NCBI RefSeq assembly: GCF_964355755.1
Contig: NC_092676.1
Span: forward strand, 21,932,288-21,992,287
Direction of reading: 5' to 3'
Length of the DNA: 60,000 bases
From: Antedon mediterranea
Taxonomy: Eukaryota; Echinodermata; Crinoidea; Comatulida; Antedonidae
How positions within the stretch are numbered: position 1 is the first letter of the stretch; each line of letters starts with the position of its first letter. Shown one piece after another: positions 12,349-25,800 of the stretch. The position numbers and the translations under genes were made by a program. The notes below the pieces were generated by a model, which worked only from the letters and a program-made list of their open reading frames with translations, was not told where the DNA came from and made no database searches.

Positions 12349-15300
12349 TATGGCAAGCCTCAGCTGTCTGAAGTATTCAAAATATTATATTATTATATCA
12401 TTTTTTTATTATGTTATATATTGTATTGTAATGAATTATACGTTTTGCATTATATTACTTGGTTTTAGCATTATATTATATCTATTTCTAATATATTATG
12501 TGAAAAATGTAACAAATTATTGACTTTTTGTATTATATTTTTTGGTTTTAGCATTATATTATGAACATTTAATATTATATTATTAATAAAATACATTATA
12601 TTATAATATAATTGTATTATATTAAACGCATTTACTTTACTTTATAACATACAACATTATTATATTATACGGATTCGTTAGTTATATTATTATTTTGTAT
12701 GATGTTTATTATACGTCACGGCTTATTTCAGTTCTTCTAACTCTTTCTCTCCCTCCCCCTGTTCACTAGCAATCAGCGGCCGGCAGAATCTGAATTGTGT
12801 GACTGTTGAAGAATAACTACGTACTAGGCCTAGGCCTAGCCTAGGCCTACTAGGGGATCTAGACAAGTGACCAAGGATCACCGGACAGCTACAACTAATA
12901 CTACAATACAATAATACTACTACAATAACTACTACTGCTACTACCTAGGCCTAGCTAGTGAGTAGGGGATAGGTAGCTACTATGGCTATGTATGATGTTA
13001 ACTACAAGGGCCTAGGCTAGGCCTAAGGCCCTAGAGGCCTACTAGTACTAGGCTAGGCCTAGACTTAAGTTGTAGTAGCCTAGGGCCGGGCCTGCTGCCT
13101 TAGGCTAGGCTACTACTACTACTACTACTACTAGGCAGCCCATGATGGGTACGAGTAAGCCAACATTTTGGATATATGTAAACCAAAATTTGGGTACGAG
13201 CGTGTTGGCATGGCATGGGTACGGGTTGACCTGTATCCTTCTAGCTAATCGTACTATGCCTAGGCCTCAAGTAAGTCTACGCTACCCAGTCCGGCTACAA
13301 TATGGTCTATTTTGTTTTATAGCTTTACTGATAGCTGGGTTCAAATCTGGGTTGGGACGGCTTTTTCTCATTCTAAAACAGATTTCCTTATCATAATAAA
13401 ATAATATATGAATTTATTTGTAATATTGTAATGTATACATAATATAAGTAATTGCCATTGTCTTTATTACTAATAATTATATATTATACGGTTACCCCTT
13501 AATTATACTATAGTATAATTTCCTTGTTATATTTTACAATATTTTCTTCCTAATTCTACAATTTTGTCTTTCACAGCACAAATTTATCATACTGAATCAT
13601 CACACACCAAGTCTCATAAATCTCTACTGTATTTGTCCAAGCTACTCCAGCTACATGGTATTGCCTTGAGGCTAAACTACACGGTATACTGGCACTACCA
13701 TCATTCCTGGCTCGTCAACCTGTACCACATAAGCACAGTTTCAGTTTCAGTTTATTTACCATTTCAATTTCTGAACATAAGAGATGAACAACTTATATGG
13801 ATGGATAACCGTAAGAGCGAAGCTCGTTTACCGGTCATCCGTTAGTGCAGTGACATTACAGACAACATAAAGACAGGACAAAGGTGCAATACTTAACAAG
13901 GCATGTGAACACTTGTGTTTGCAACCCCTTGGATAAAATAATATATTTATATAAAGAAGAAAGTTAGATATTATAATATTTCTTTTTGATCATACAATGA
14001 TAATTTTTAAATTACTTCTTAAGAAGTCATACTACTGATTCAAAATAGTGACTTACACCCTGTGGTCAAGGCTTTATTTGCTCTTATGCTTATTTCCTCC
14101 AACATACAGAGTACATAGGACTTTTTTTATTCATAACTGTTGAATTGTTTCCCAATACATAGTACCTATTGGTATTATATCTAAAAATACAAAGGCGGCT
14201 AACACAGATAGTTCCATATATACAGTACTCTTTTATAGATAGATGTATCTCTCCAAACTACTCCCAACTACCTAATCTAATAATAGTACTATTAGCATAC
14301 TACTATACACTTTGTAGACAAGAAATAAGTTGTATACACCTACAGGACTTATGGTAGTACAGTCGATCGCCCTCTCACTGGCCCGGTCAACATAATCTAT
14401 ACCTAGATTATTACAGTAATTAAAGTACATTATTACAGAGTTTTTTTTTTTTGCAGAAATCAAAGTTATGTGTATAGAAAGCAGTACTCGTATTAAAAAC
14501 TAAGCAGGTTGCAGGTCTTGAACGCAAACTGGCAGGATATTTTGAATATTTTTTGTTGTTGAAATGATGGAATCCTAACTTCAATTTCCACGAACTGGAG
14601 ACGAAGACATATTGTGACCCTTTTATTTAAATTTATTTGAATAGACCTCCATGTAAAGTCATTAAAGGCTACATGATTGTTTTCTAGTTTAATATGTGAT
14701 TAGGAAATAATTGTGTATAATGAGGACTATGAATCTGATATTTACTTGCATTCTTATCTTTTTAAAATATTATTTATAATGCCGGTAATGAGTTTAAAAT
14801 TTAATTATATTGACTATTTTTGATAATCATCATGTCCTTATAAATTCATTTATACTTTTTTTGTGTAATATAGTTCATATTTTATGTATTAAATAAATTG
14901 GTAAGGCCCTATACCGTTATTATTTAAGGAAAGTTTATATACACTATTATTTTATTCCTACCAATATTAGTATTAATTGTTTATGTAAATATTTTGTCTA
15001 ATTGCCTTGATTTTTGTATAGGCCAATGGCATCAATGTTTTTCTCAAAGCAAATTAGCCTAATAATGCCAAATTTAGACACATGATTCATTGATTTCTGA
15101 TATTCTGTACTTGTGTATGCATTACTAAAATAGTAGTTAATATATTTCATTTATAATGTATGTATAAACATATATTCATATTTTTTTTAACATTTTTAAA
15201 TTTAAAAATTATTACAATACCTATCTACCTTTCTGATATTGTTACTATTATATATTTTTTGAGGCAGCAATAAAAAAAAATTAAAAAATGTATTTGACTT

Positions 15301-18300
15301 ATACTGTACTATGTTAGTTCAGAAGATGAAGTGTGTGTGGGCAGAAACTAGTGTGTTGGAGGTTGGTGGTGTGAGGTGTATAGTTGTCACTTTAAGACCT
15401 AAATTAGATGTTTTCTGAAGAAAAGAAGTAAGCGGATACGCTTTCAAACAACTCCAAGAAGATTCACACAAAAATAATTACTTTCCAATAAAATAGTATA
15501 ACAGTGTATATTACAGTACATTGAATAAACTCGAGCGGAATAATAACGCACATAAAAAACATTCATTTTCTTGTCGAAAAGTGCCCTCTCTAGTTTTCTA
15601 TTAATTTATTAATAATTATTATCAATTAATGAGTAATATAAACATATTTTTAAAATTTAATGCTGGAAACTGTATCTACTCCTAACAAAGTTTCATATCT
15701 CCAAATTTCATCAACGTATTCAAACCACTTAAATAAATTACATTTAACATTACAAATTCAGGTTTTGGATATAATTTTGCTTAAAAACATATACAAAAAC
15801 ATCGATAAAAAATACTTTTCGTATTCAAAAACATTTGATACTTGGTATAAATGTTCAATATAGGTTGCTCCATCCATATTGCAAACAAAAAATAACTATC
15901 AAGCCATATCACTGATTTTTTAAATTTACGTTTTTACAAAATGTACACTTATGAAAGACCATACAATTCCAACTCATTTTTTTCAAGCTAATAACTATTT
16001 TGAAAAAACAATCAACAAAAAACGTTCATGAATGCAATTTTTTTCTGTGAATAGAGCAACCTATAGTGAACATTTATACCAAGTATCAAGTGTTTTTGAA
16101 TACGAAAAGTATTTTTTATCGATGTTTTTTGTATATGTTTTTAAGCAAAATTCTATCCAAAACCCGAATTTTTATGTTAAATGTGATATTTAATATTGAA
16201 GTGCTTTGAATACGTTGATGAAATTTGGAGATATGAAACTTTGTTAGGAGTAGAACCAGCTTCCAGCATTGAATGTTAAAAATATGTTCATATTACTCAT
16301 TAATTAATAATAATTATTAATAAATTATTGGAAAACTAGAGAGGGCACTTTTCGAAAAGAAAATGAATGTTTTTTTATGTGCGTTATTATTCCGCTCAAG
16401 TTTATTCAATGTACTGTAATATACACTGTTATACTACTTTATTGGAAAGTAATTATTTTTGTGTGAATCTTCTTGGAGTTGTTTGAAAGCGTATGCGCTT
16501 ACTTCTTTTCTTCAGAAAACATCTAATTTAGGTCTTAAAGTGACAACTATACACCTCACACCACCAACCTCCAACACACTAGTTTCTGCCCACACACACT
16601 TCATCTTCTGAACTAACATAGTACAGTATAAATCAAATTAATTGTTCTAATTTTTTTTTTATTGCTGCCTCAAAGAATATTATATAATAGTAACAATATC
16701 AGAAAGGTAGATAGGTATTGTAATAATTTTTAAATTTAAAAATGTTAAAAAAAATATGAATATATGTTTATACATACATTATAAATGAAATATATTAACT
16801 ACTATTTTAGTAATGCATACACAAGTACAGAATATCAGAAATCAATGAATCATGTGTCTAAATGTGGCATTATTAGGCTAATTTGCTTTGAGAAAAACAT
16901 TGATGCCATTGGCCTATACAAAAAATCAAGGCAATTAGACAAAATATTTACATAAACAATTAATACTAATATTGGTAGGCATAAAATAATAGTGTATATA
17001 AACTTTCCTTAAATAGTAACAGTATAGGGCCCTACCAATTTACTTAATACATAATATATGAACTATATTACACAAAAGAAATATAAATGAATTTATAAGG
17101 ACATGATGATTATCAAAAATAGTCAATATAATTAAATTTTAAACTCATTACCGGCATTATAAATAATAATTTAAAAAGATGGGAATGCAAGTAAATATCA
17201 GATTCATAGTCCTCATTATACACAATGATTTTCTACTATCAACAATCATGTAGCCTTTAATGAGTTTACATGGAGGTCTATTCAAATAAATTTAAATAAA
17301 AGGGTTCGTGGAAATTGAAGTTAGGATTCCATCATTTCAACAACAAAAAATATTCAAAATATCCTGCCAGTTTGCGTTCAAGACCTGCAACCTGCTTAGT
17401 TTTTAATACGAGTACTGCTTTCTATACACATAACTTTGATTTCTGCAAAAAAAAAAAACTCTGTAATAATGTACTTTAATTACTGTAATAATCTAGGTAT
17501 AGATTATGTTGACCGGGCCAGTGAGAGGGCGATCGACTGTACTACCATAAGTCCTCTAGGTGTATACAACTTATTTCTTGTCTACAAAGTGTATAGTAGT
17601 ATGCTAATAGTACTATTATTAGATTAGGTAGTTGGGAGTAGTTTGGAGAGATACATTTATTTATAAAAGAGTACTGTATATATGGAACTATCTGTGTTAG
17701 CCGCCTTTGTATTTTTAGATATAATACCAATAGGTACTATGTATTGGGAAACAATTCAACAGTTATGAATAAAAAAAGTCCTATGTACTCTGTATGTTGG
17801 AGGAAATAAGCATAAGAGAAAAGAAAGCCTTGACCACAGGGTGTAAGTCACTATTTTGAATCAGTAGTATGACTTCTTAAGAAGTAATTTAAAAATTATC
17901 ATTGTATGATCAAAAAGAAATATTATAATATCTAACTTTCTCCATTATATAAATATATTATTTTATCCAAGGGGTTGCAAACACGAATGTTCACATGTCT
18001 TGTTAAGTATTGCACCTTTGTCCTGTCTTTGTGTTGTCTGTAATGTCACTGCACTAACGGGTGACCGGTAAACGAGCTTCGCTCTTACGGTTATCCATCC
18101 ATATAAGTTGTTCATCTCTTATGTTCAGAAATTTAAATGGTAAATAAACTGAAACTGAAACTGTGCTTATGTGGTACAGGTTGACGAGCCAGGAATGATG
18201 GTAGTGCCAGTATACCGTGTAGTTTAGCCTCAAGGCAATACCATGTAGCTGGAGTAGCTTGGACAAATACAGTAGAGATTTATGAGACTTGGTGTGTGAT

Positions 18301-19559
18301 GATTCAATATGATAAATTTGTGCTGTGAAAGACAAAATTGTAGAATTAGGAAGAAAATATTGTAAAATATAACAAGGAAATTATACTATAGTATAATTAA
18401 GGGGTAACCGTATAATACATAATTAATAGTAATAAAGGCAATGGCAATTACTTATATTATGTATACATTACAATATTACAAATAAATTATATATTATTTT
18501 ATTATAAGGAAATCTGTTTTAGAATGAGAGAAAGCCGTCCCAACCCAGATTTGAACCCAGCTATCAATAAAGCTATAAAACAAAATAGACCATATTGTAG
18601 CCGGACTGGGTAGCGTAGACTTACTTGAGGCCTAGGCATAGTACGATTAGCTAGAAGGATACAGGTCAACCCGTACCCATGCCATGCCAACACGCTCGTA
18701 CCCAAATTTTGGTTTACATATATCCAAAATTTTGGCTTACTCGTACCCATCATGGGCTGCCTAGTAGTAGTAGTAGTAGCCTAGCCTAGCCTAAGGCAGC
18801 AGGCCCGGCCCTAGCCTACTACAACTTAAGTCTAGGCCTAGCCTAGTACTAGTAGGCCTCTAGGCCTAGCCTAGGCCCTACCTAGTAGTAGTTAACATGG
18901 GAATCCGTTAACATCATACATACGCCCAGAGCCTAGTAGTAGCTACCTACTACTCACTAGCTAGGCCTAGGTAGTAGCAGTAGTAGTTATTGTAGTAGTA
19001 TTATTGTATTGTAGTATTAGTTGTAGCTGTCCGGTGATCCTTGGTCCTTGTCTAGATCCCCTAGTTGGTCTAGGCTAGGCCTAGTACGTAGTTATTCTTC
19101 AACAGTCACACAATTCCGATTCTGCCGGCCACTGATTGCTAGTGAACAGGGGGAGGGAGAGAAAGAGTTAGAAGAACTGAAATAAGCCGTGACGTATAAT
19201 AAACATCATACAAAATAATAGTATAACTAACGAATCCGTATAATATAATAATGTTGTATGTTATAAAGTAAAGTAAATGCGTTTAATATAATACAATTAT
19301 ATTATAATATAATGTATTTTATTAATAATATAATATTAAATGTTCATAATATAATGCTAAAACCAAATAATATAATACAAAACGTCAATAATTTGTTACA
19401 TTTTTCACATAATATATTAGAAATAGATATAATATAATGCTAAAACCAAGTAATATAATCCAAAACGTATAATTCATTACAATACAATATATAATATAAT
19501 AAAAAAATGATATAATAATATAATATTTTGAATACTTCAGACAGCTGAGGCTTGCCATA
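12349..19559 (+). mobile_element. Giant foldback transposon, copy 3 (complete, forward polarity)
   Basis: This is a complete 7,211-bp element: left arm 12349-15870, loop 15871-16053, right arm 16054-19559. It is an almost exact reverse complement of copy 2, sharing copy-specific substitutions and indels arm for arm, so the two are recent duplicates. The right terminus TTGCCATA is followed by GAATTC, matching the hexamer before copy 2. The CTAGGC block of its left arm (about 12820-13135) is rearranged compared with the other copies. Confidence 0.88.
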
Positions 19560-19826
19560 GAATTCGGTGTTTTTAACGTCTAAAGGTTCCCTTTGATTTT
19601 TACGTATGGTTTGTGATTATCGCAATATAAATCCTAACTATACATTGTTATTATTAAAAGTCACATAGAATAATTAATCAAACTATACTTGTTTGTGGTA
19701 ACTTAACTTTAAGAACTTATCGGAAATAAGGGAAACAAAATCCGCTTTCCAGCAATAATATTCAAATTAGTTTGAGAAAAACGAAATCTTTTAACTACAG
19801 ACACTTTATAAATATATACCGTATGT
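19560..19826. other. Spacer between foldback copies 3 and 4
   Basis: This is 267 bp of AT-rich sequence that starts with GAATTC (outer flank of copy 3) and ends with GTATGT (left target duplication of copy 4). I see no gene, repeat or RNA in it. Confidence 0.6.
19821..19826. repeat. Left 6-bp target-site duplication (GTATGT) of foldback copy 4
   Basis: GTATGT immediately precedes the terminus TATGGCAAGCC. It is repeated exactly at 27837-27842, directly after the opposite terminus GGCTTGCCATA. This is the direct evidence that the element transposes with a 6-bp target duplication and that its ends are correctly placed. Confidence 0.8.
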
Positions 19827-22800
19827 TATGGCAAGCCTCAGCTGTCTGAAGTATTCAAAATATTATATTATTATATCATTTTCTTATTATATTATATATT
19901 GTATTGTAATGAATTATACGTTTTGCATTATATTACTTGGTTTTAGCATTATATTATATCTACAGTATTTCTAATATATTATGTGAAAAATGTAACAAAT
20001 TATTGACTTTTTGTATTATATTATTTGGTTTTAGCATTATATTATGAACATTTAATATTATATTATTAATAAAATACATTATATTATAATATAATTGTAT
20101 TATATTAAACGCATTTACTTTACTTTATAACATACAACATTATTATATTATACGGATTCGTTAGTTATATTATTATTTTGTATGATGTTTATTATACGTC
20201 ACGGCTTATTTCAGTTCTTCTAACTCTTTCTCTCCCTCCCCCTGTTCACTAGCAATCAGCGGCCGGCAGAATCTGAATTGTGTGACTGTTGAAGAATAAC
20301 TACGTACTAGGCCTAGCCTAGGATCACCGGACAGCTACAACTAATACTACAATACAATAATACTACTACAATAACTACTACTGCTACTACCTAGGCCTAG
20401 CTAGAGTGAGTAGTAGGTAGCTACTACTAGGCTCTAGGGCGTATGTATGATGTTAACTACTAGGGCCTAGGCTAGGCCTAGAGGCCTACTAGTACTAGGC
20501 TAGGCCTAGACTTAAGTTGTAGTAGGCTAGGGCCGGGCCTGCTGCCTTAGGTTAGGCTACTACTACTACTACTACTAGGCAGCCCATGATGGGTACGAGT
20601 AAGCCAAAATTTTGGATATATGTAAACCAAAATTTGGGTACGAGCGTGTTGGCATGGCATGGGTACGGGTTGACCTGTATCCTTCTAGCTAATCGTACTA
20701 TGCCTAGGACTCAAGTAAGTCTACGCTACCCAGTCCGGCTACAATATGGTCTATTTTGTTTTATAGCTTTATTGATAGCTGGGTTCAAATCTGGGTTGGG
20801 ACGGTTTTTTCTCATTCTAAAATAGATTTCCTTATCATAATAAAATAATATATGAATTTATTTGTAATATTGTAATGTATACATAATAAAGTAATTGCCA
20901 TTGCCTTTATTAGTAATTACTATTAATTATGTATTATACGGTTACCCCTTAATTATACTATAGTATAATTTCCTTGTTATATTTTACAATATTTCCTTCC
21001 TAATTCTACAATTTTGTCTTTCACAGCACAAATTTATCATACTGAATCATCACACACCAAGTCTCATAAATCTCTACTGTATTTGTCCAAGCTACTCCAG
21101 CTACATGGTATTGCCTTGAGGCTAAACTACACGGTATACTGGCACTACCATCATTCCTGGCTCGTCAACCTGTACCACATAAGCACAGTTTCAGTTTGAG
21201 TTTATTTACCATTTCAATTTCTGAACATAAGAGATGAACAACTTATATGGATGGATAACCGTAAGAGCGAAGCTCGTTTACCGGTCACCCGTTAGTGCAG
21301 TGACATTACAGACAACATAAAGACAGGACAAAGGTGCAATACATAACAGGACATGTGAACACTTGTGTTTGCAACCCTTTGGATAAAATAATATATTTAT
21401 ATAATGGAGAAAGTTAGATATTATAATATTTCTTTTTGATCATACAATGATAATTTTTAAATTACTTCTTAAGAAGTCATACTACTGATTCAAAATAGTG
21501 ACTTACACCCTGTGGTCAACGCTTTCTTTGCTCTTATGCTTATTTCCTCCAACATACAGAGTACATAGGACTTTTTTTATTCATAACTGTTGAATTGTTT
21601 CCCAATACATAGTACCTATGGGTATTATATCTAAAAATACAAAGGCGGCTAACACAGATAGTTCCATATATACAGTACTCTTTTATAAATAAATGTATCT
21701 CTCCAAACTACTCCCAACTACCTAATCTAATAATAGTACTATTAGCATACTACTATACACTTTGTAGACAAGAAATAAGTTGTATACACTAGAGGACTTA
21801 TGGTAGTACAGTCGATCGCCCTCTCACTGGCCCGGTCAACATAATCTATACCTAGATTATTACAGTAATTAAAGTACATTATTACAGAGTTTTTTTTTTT
21901 TTTTGCAGAAATCAAAGTTATGTGTATAGAAAGCAGTACTCGTATTAAAAACTAAGCAGGTTGCAGGTCTTGAACGCAAACTGGCAGGATATTTTGAATA
22001 TTTTTGTTGTTGAAATGATGGAATCCTAACTTCAATTTCCACGAACCCTTTTATTTAAATTTATTTGAATAGACCTCCATGTAAACTCATTAAAGGCTAC
22101 ATGATTGTTTTATATTTTAATATGTGATAGTAGAAAATCATTGTGTATAATGAGGACTGTGAATCTGATATTTACTTGCATTCTCATCTTTTTAAATTAT
22201 TATTTATAATGCCGGTAATGAGTTTAAAATTTAATTATTGACTATTTTTGATAATCATCATGTCCTTATAAATTCATTTATATTTCTTTTGTGTAATATA
22301 GTTCATATATTATGTATTAAGTAAATTGGTAAGGCCCTATACTGTTACTATTTAAGGAAAGTTTATATACACTATTATTTTATGCCTACCAATATTAGTA
22401 TTTATTGTTTATGTAAATATTTTGTCTAATTGCCTTGATTTTTTGTATTGGCCAATGGCATCAATGTTTTTCTCAAAGCAAATTAGCCTAATAATGCCAC
22501 ATTTAGACACATGATTCATTGATTTCTTATATTCTGTACTTGTGTATGCATTACTAAAATAGTAGTTAATATATTTCATTTATAATGTATGTATAAACAT
22601 ATATTCATATTTTTTTAAACATTTTTAAATTTAAAAATTATTACAATACCTATCTACCTTTCTGATATTGTTACTATTATATAATATTCTTTGAGGCAGC
22701 AATAAAAAAAAAATTAGAACAATTAATTTGAGTTATACTGTACTATGTTAGTTCAGGAGATGAAGTGTGTGTGGGCAGAAACTAGTGTGTTGGAGGTTGG

Positions 22801-25800
22801 TGGTGTGAGGTGTATAGTTGTCACTTTAAGACCTAAATTAGATGTTTTCTGAAGAAAAGAAGTAAGCGCATACGCTTTCAAACAACTCCAAGAAGATTCA
22901 CACAAAAATAATTACTTTCCAATAAAGTAGTATAACAGTGTATATTACAGTACATTGAATAAACTCGAGCGGAATAATAACGCACATAAAAAAACATTCA
23001 TTTTCTTTTCGAAAAGTGCCCTCTCTAGTTTTCTATTAATTTATTAATAATTATTATTAATTAATGAGTAATATGAACATATTTTTAAAATTCAATGCTG
23101 GAAGCTGGTTCTACTCCTAACAAAGTTTCATATCTCCAAATTTCATCAACGTATTCAAAGCACTTCAATATTAAATATCACATTTAACATAAAAATTCGG
23201 GTTTTGGATAGAATTTTGCTTAAAAACATATACAAAAAACATCGATAAAAAATACTTTTCGTATTCAAAAACATTTGATACTTGGTACAAATGTTCACTA
23301 TAGGTTGCTCTATTCACAGAAAAAAATTGCATTCAAGAACGTTTTTTGTTGGTCGTTTTTTCAAAATAGTTATTAGCTTGTAAAAAATGAGTTGGAATTG
23401 TATGGTCTTTCATAAGTGTACATTTTGTAAAAACGTAAATTTAAAAAATCAGTGATATGGCTTGATAGTTATTTTTTGTTTGCAATATGGATGGAGCAAC
23501 CTATATTGAACATTTATACCAAATATCAAATGTTTTTGAATACGAAAAGTATTTTTTATCGATGTTTTTTGTATATGTTTTTAAGCAAAATTATATCCAA
23601 AACCTGAATTTGTAATGTTAAATGTAATTTATTTAAGTGCTTTGAATACGTTGATGAAATTTGGAGATATGAAACTTTGTTAGGAGTAGATACAGTTTCC
23701 AGCATTAAATTTTAAAAATATGTTTATTTTACTCATTAATTGATAATAATTATTAATAAATTAATAGAAAACTAGAGAGGGCACTTTTCGACAAGAAAAT
23801 GAATGTTTTTTATTTGCGTTATTATTCCGCTCGAGTTTATTCAATGTACTGTAATATACACTGTTACACTATTTTATTGGAAAGTAATTATTTTGGTGTG
23901 AATCTTCTTGGAGTTGTTTGAAAGCGTATCCGCTTACTTCTTTTCTTCAGAAAACATCTAATTTAGGTCTTAAAGTGACAACTATACACCTCACACTAGT
24001 TTCTGCCCACACACACTTCATCTCCTGAACTAACATAGTACAGTATAAGTCAAATAAATTTTTTAATTTTTTTTTATTGCTGCCTCAAAAAATATTATAT
24101 AATAGTAACAATATCAGAAAGGTAGATAGGTATTGTAATAATTTTTAAATTTAAAAATGTTAAAAAAAAATATGAATATATGTTTATACATACATTATAA
24201 ATGAAATATATTAACTACTATTTTAGTAATGCATACACAAGTACAGAATATCAGAAATCAATGAATCATGTGTCTAAATGTGGCATTATTAGGCTAATTT
24301 GCTTTGAGAAAAACATTGATACCATTGGCCTATACAAAAATCAAGGGAATTAGACAAAATATTTACATAAACAATTAATACTAATATTGGTAGGCATAAA
24401 ATAATAGTGTATATAAACTTTCCTTAAATAATAACAGTATAGGGCCTTACCAATTTATTTAATACATAATATATGAACTATATTACACAAAAAAAGTATA
24501 AATGAATTTATAAGGACATGATGATTATCAAAAATAGTCAATATAATTAACTTTTAAACTCATTACCGGCATTATAAATAATATTTAAAAAAGATAAGAA
24601 TGCAAGTAAATATCAGATTCATAGTCCTCATTATACACAATGATTTCCTACTATCACATATTAAAATATAAAACAATCATGTAGCCTTTAATGACTTTAC
24701 ATGGAGGTCTATTCAAATAAATTTAAATAAAAGGGTCATAATATGTCTTCGTCTCCAGTTCGTGGAAATTGAAGTTAGGATTCCATCATTTCAACAACAA
24801 AAAATATTCAAAATATCCTGCCAGTTTGCATTCAAGACCTGCAACCTGCTTAGTTTTTAATACGAGTACTGCTTTCTATACACATAACTTTGATTTCTGC
24901 AACAAAAAAAAACTCTGTAATAATGTACTTTAATTACTGTAATAATCTAGGTATAGATTATGTTGACCGGGCCAGTGAGAGGGCGATCGACTGTACTACC
25001 ATAAGTCCTGTAGGTGTATACAACTTATTTCTTGTCTACAAAGTGTATAGTAGTATGCTAATAGTACTATTATTAGATTAGGTAGTTGGGAGCAGTTTGG
25101 AGAGATACATCTATCTATAAAAGAGTACTGTATATATGGAACTATCTGTGTTAGCCACCTTTGTATTTTTAGATATAATACCAATAGGTACTATGTATTG
25201 GGAAACAATTCAACAGTTATGAATAAAAAAAGTCCTATGTACTCTGTATGTTGGAGGAAATAAGCATAAGAGCAAATAAAGCCTTGACCACAGGGTGTAA
25301 GTCACTATTTTGAATCAGTAGTATGACTTCTTAAGAAGTAATTTAAAAATTATCATTGTTTGATCAAAAAGAAATATTATAATATCTAACTTTCTCCTTT
25401 ATATAAATATATTATTTTATCCAAGGGGTTGCAAACACAAGTGTTCACATGTCCTGTTATGTATTGCACCTTTGTCCTGTCTTTATGTTGTCTGTAATGT
25501 CACTGTACTAACGGGTGACCGGTAAACGAGCTTCGCTCTTACGGTTATCCATCCATATAAGTTGTTCATCTCTTATGTTCAGAAATTGAAATGGTAAATA
25601 AACTCAAACTGAAACTGTGCTTATGTGGTACAGGTTGACGAGCCAGGAATGATGGTAGTGCCAGTATACCGTGTAGTTTAGCCTCAAGGCAATACCATGT
25701 AGCTGGAGTAGCTTGGACAAATACAGTAGAGATTTATGAGACTTGGTGTGTGATGATTCAGTATGATAAATTTGTGCTGTGAAAGACAAAATTGTAGAAT

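Larger units (their letters stand above)
4891..19565. mobile_element. Putative composite (macro-)transposon: copy 2, captured LINE fragment, copy 3
   Basis: Copies 2 (4897-12137, reverse) and 3 (12349-19559, forward) are near-exact inverted copies of each other around 12138-12348. The left arm of copy 2 matches the right arm of copy 3, and the right arm of copy 2 matches the left arm of copy 3. GAATTC lies directly outside both outer ends (4891-4896 and 19560-19565), while the inner flanks differ (GGTAAC after copy 2, TTATC before copy 3). Copy 4 shows that the element makes a 6-bp target duplication. The simplest reading is that the outer ends mobilised the whole 14.66-kb block. A chance hexamer match (about 1 in 4,096) remains possible. 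Confidence 0.5.
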
